64,000 nt of DNA from contig CAVWXY010000016.1 in the NCBI GenBank assembly GCA_963758945.1, positions 124,001 through 188,000 of the forward strand, given 5' to 3'. The notes below the pieces were generated by a model. The model worked only from the letters and a program-made list of their open reading frames with translations, was not told the origin of the DNA and ran no database searches. This document shows positions 62,575 to 64,000 of the stretch, piece by piece. The stretch is from VAZQ01 sp963758945 (GTDB lineage: Bacteria; Pseudomonadota; Alphaproteobacteria; Rhizobiales; Xanthobacteraceae). How positions within the stretch are numbered: the first letter of the stretch is position 1; every line of letters starts with the position of its first letter. Both the position numbers and the translations under genes were made by a program.

Positions 62575-64000
62575 CTACGGCGTCGACATCCGCACCATCC
62601 GGTCGAGGCCTTGCGCGAGCGCCGCGCTCGCCGGATGGACTGCAATCCGCTTGGTGAAATCCGGAAACCTCCGCCGGAACAGCTCGATGCCTTCGCCGTG
62701 CAGCCAAGCCGCCACGACGAGGAGCGTGAGAAGCCAAGTCAAATAGTAGTAGCGGCCGGCGGTGGCGTAAAACATGCCGACGCCTTGCTGCGCCAGCGTG
62801 GCGCCAGCAGTGAGCCGCAGCCATGGATCGGCCTCGCCCGACGCCGCCATCCGCACCAGCACGACGATCGCCGCCGCATTGAGCGGCGCCATGACGACCG
62901 ATTCGGACGGGCCGGCAAGCCAGCCGGCGATCTGTCGCAGCGCGCGCGTGAGATGCTCGCCGGTGAAGTCGAAATGCCCGAGCTCCGCGAGCGCCGCCAG
63001 ATAGCCCGAGGGGGTCATCAGCAGCAGGCGGGGGTGCGCGGCCGACGCCGTGAAGAGCACGAACTCGCCGCCGTAAACCCAGTTGTGAAGTGCCATGCTC
63101 AACACCGGCAAGAAGCCGATGCATAGTCCGGCCAAACGGCGGTATTGCCGCTGCCACAGCGTCGCGAGCCCGGCGCCTGCGAGCAGGATGCCCGTCGCCG
63201 GCGCGATGTTGGGTCGCACGAACAGCGCCAGCGCGAACAGGAGGCCGGCGCCTAACGCGCCGGCGAAGCGATCGCGAGGCCCGGCATCGGCGCGGCCGAC
63301 CAGCAACGCGAAGGCGGCGAGAAAGCAGACATAGGCCGCCGGGTCGGCAAAGCCGCGCGCCGCCCATTTGACGTATTGCACAAGGCTCGAGCCGAACAGC
63401 ACGCCGAGCGGAACGGCTGCAAACACGAGGATCAGCGCCAGCGCCCAGCGCAGCGGCAGGAAGCGCCGGAACATGGCGAAGACCAGGAACGGCAGGACGA
63501 GAACGAGCGAGAGATAGCCCAGATAGCTCTCGCCGAAGATCAGATGCTCGACCGCGCGCAGATAGCGCATGCCGGGGGTGAAGTAGAATACCTTCTCCCC
63601 GCCTTCGAGCGCGCCCGCGATGTCGCCGGCGAGCAGTTGCTGGAGCATGACGCGGGCATAGCCGTCATAGACCAGACCGTCGTCGCCGCTGTCGAACGGG
63701 CGCACCCCGCCGAGAAAGCTCGCGTCGTTGAAGAACACGACGATCAGCGTGACCGCGACGAGGGCGAAGGGCAGGACCAGGCGCCGCGAGCGAACGCGCA
63801 CCAGCAGGCCGAGCACGGCCAGGGCCGCGGCTGCGGCGAGGCCGGGCTCCACCAGCTGACGGAGCCTGACTTTCGCAGTCGGAGCCAGCCGCATCGCCAG
63901 CTCATGCGCGATTGCGACGCCGAAGATGCGCCGCCCGATATCTTCGGGCGCGAGCGTGCGGCATTGCATCGACGGGTGCGAAATGGCCTCGAAATGTGCG
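62575..64000 (-). CDS. Polytopic membrane protein, glycosyltransferase-C-like, N-terminus outside window
   Basis: At least 474 residues with about ten transmembrane segments. The frame is still open at base 64000; a Met at 63969 could be internal because no stop precedes it. An aspartate-bearing first loop (GGVRPFDSGDDGLVYDGYAR) followed by KVFYFTPGMRYLRAVEHLIFGES looks like the first periplasmic loop of GT-C fold enzymes such as ArnT/PMT relatives, which use polyprenyl-phosphate sugars. That would fit the neighbouring polyprenyl-type GT2. No family assignment is certain. Confidence 0.65.
   Translation of the reverse strand, partial: AHFEAISHPSMQCRTLAPEDIGRRIFGVAIAHELAMRLAPTAKVRLRQLVEPGLAAAAALAVLGLLVRVRSRRLVLPFALVAVTLIVVFFNDASFLGGVRPFDSGDDGLVYDGYARVMLQQLLAGDIAGALEGGEKVFYFTPGMRYLRAVEHLIFGESYLGYLSLVLVLPFLVFAMFRRFLPLRWALALILVFAAVPLGVLFGSSLVQYVKWAARGFADPAAYVCFLAAFALLVGRADAGPRDRFAGALGAGLLFALALFVRPNIAPATGILLAGAGLATLWQRQYRRLAGLCIGFLPVLSMALHNWVYGGEFVLFTASAAHPRLLLMTPSGYLAALAELGHFDFTGEHLTRALRQIAGWLAGPSESVVMAPLNAAAIVVLVRMAASGEADPWLRLTAGATLAQQGVGMFYATAGRYYYLTWLLTLLVVAAWLHGEGIELFRRRFPDFTKRIAVHPASAALAQGLDRMVRMSTP

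Overview
The window is 64 kb of very GC-rich DNA from an alphaproteobacterium, most likely of the Hyphomicrobiales (Rhizobiales; a Bradyrhizobium/Rhodopseudomonas/Xanthobacteraceae-like lineage). This is inferred from gene content: an IalB-family protein, a Gly-rich LTXXQ protein, a YggT-DUF167-FolD operon, an HpnP-like B12/radical-SAM protein, CtrA-type TTAA-N7-TTAA sites and short intergenic hairpin repeats of a rhizobial style. I see no transposase, integrase, phage gene or CRISPR array. One tRNA (Ala, CGC) is present. The only signalling gene is a partial histidine kinase at the left edge; no transcription-factor gene is visible.

Layout. 1-2.8 kb: a NarL-partner type histidine kinase (cut by the left edge) diverges from a VOC protein and a two-domain PPOX-fold protein. 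2.9-4.2 kb: argG. 4.4-8.8 kb: a tight three-gene operon, patatin-like lipase, cytoplasmic subtilisin-like protease and ComEC-type metallo-beta-lactamase-fold hydrolase, behind a strong AT-rich promoter. This is the best candidate for an undescribed system, possibly defence or stress-triggered. 9-25 kb: mostly single housekeeping and envelope genes (LTXXQ protein, flavin oxidoreductase, CYTH-CHAD protein, flavin monooxygenase, PAP2, lipoprotein, rlmN, MscS channel, DUF72, IalB, quinone reductase). 25-34 kb: pterin dehydratase, site-2 protease, PhoD with a Pho box, HpnP-like radical SAM enzyme, typA, GNAT, and the yggT-DUF167-folD operon. 34.6-45 kb: tRNA-Ala, MFS exporter, MAPEG, glutamine amidotransferase, SDR, TerB, TPR lipoprotein, CMD protein, and an M24 protein translationally coupled to a three-domain LplT/PlsC/acyl-ACP synthetase fusion.

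45.7-60.4 kb is a catabolic island. It holds an enol-lactonase-like hydrolase, a four-gene molybdenum hydroxylase set (CoxG/M/L/S-like, with 1-4 nt overlaps), a MOSC protein, a fumarate-reductase-like flavoprotein with a small Fe-S partner, a UbiD decarboxylase, two alpha/beta hydrolases, an ADP-forming acyl-CoA synthetase and a flavin reductase. Together they could hydroxylate, decarboxylate, reduce, CoA-activate and hydrolyse an aromatic or heteroaromatic acid; the substrate cannot be read from sequence. 60.5-64 kb: methyltransferase, GT2 glycosyltransferase, NUDIX hydrolase and a large membrane protein running off the right edge.

Six genes are broken by a total of seven single frame changes while their conserved motifs stay intact. 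Most are one-base surpluses in G/C runs, which points to assembly indels as the likeliest cause rather than gene decay.
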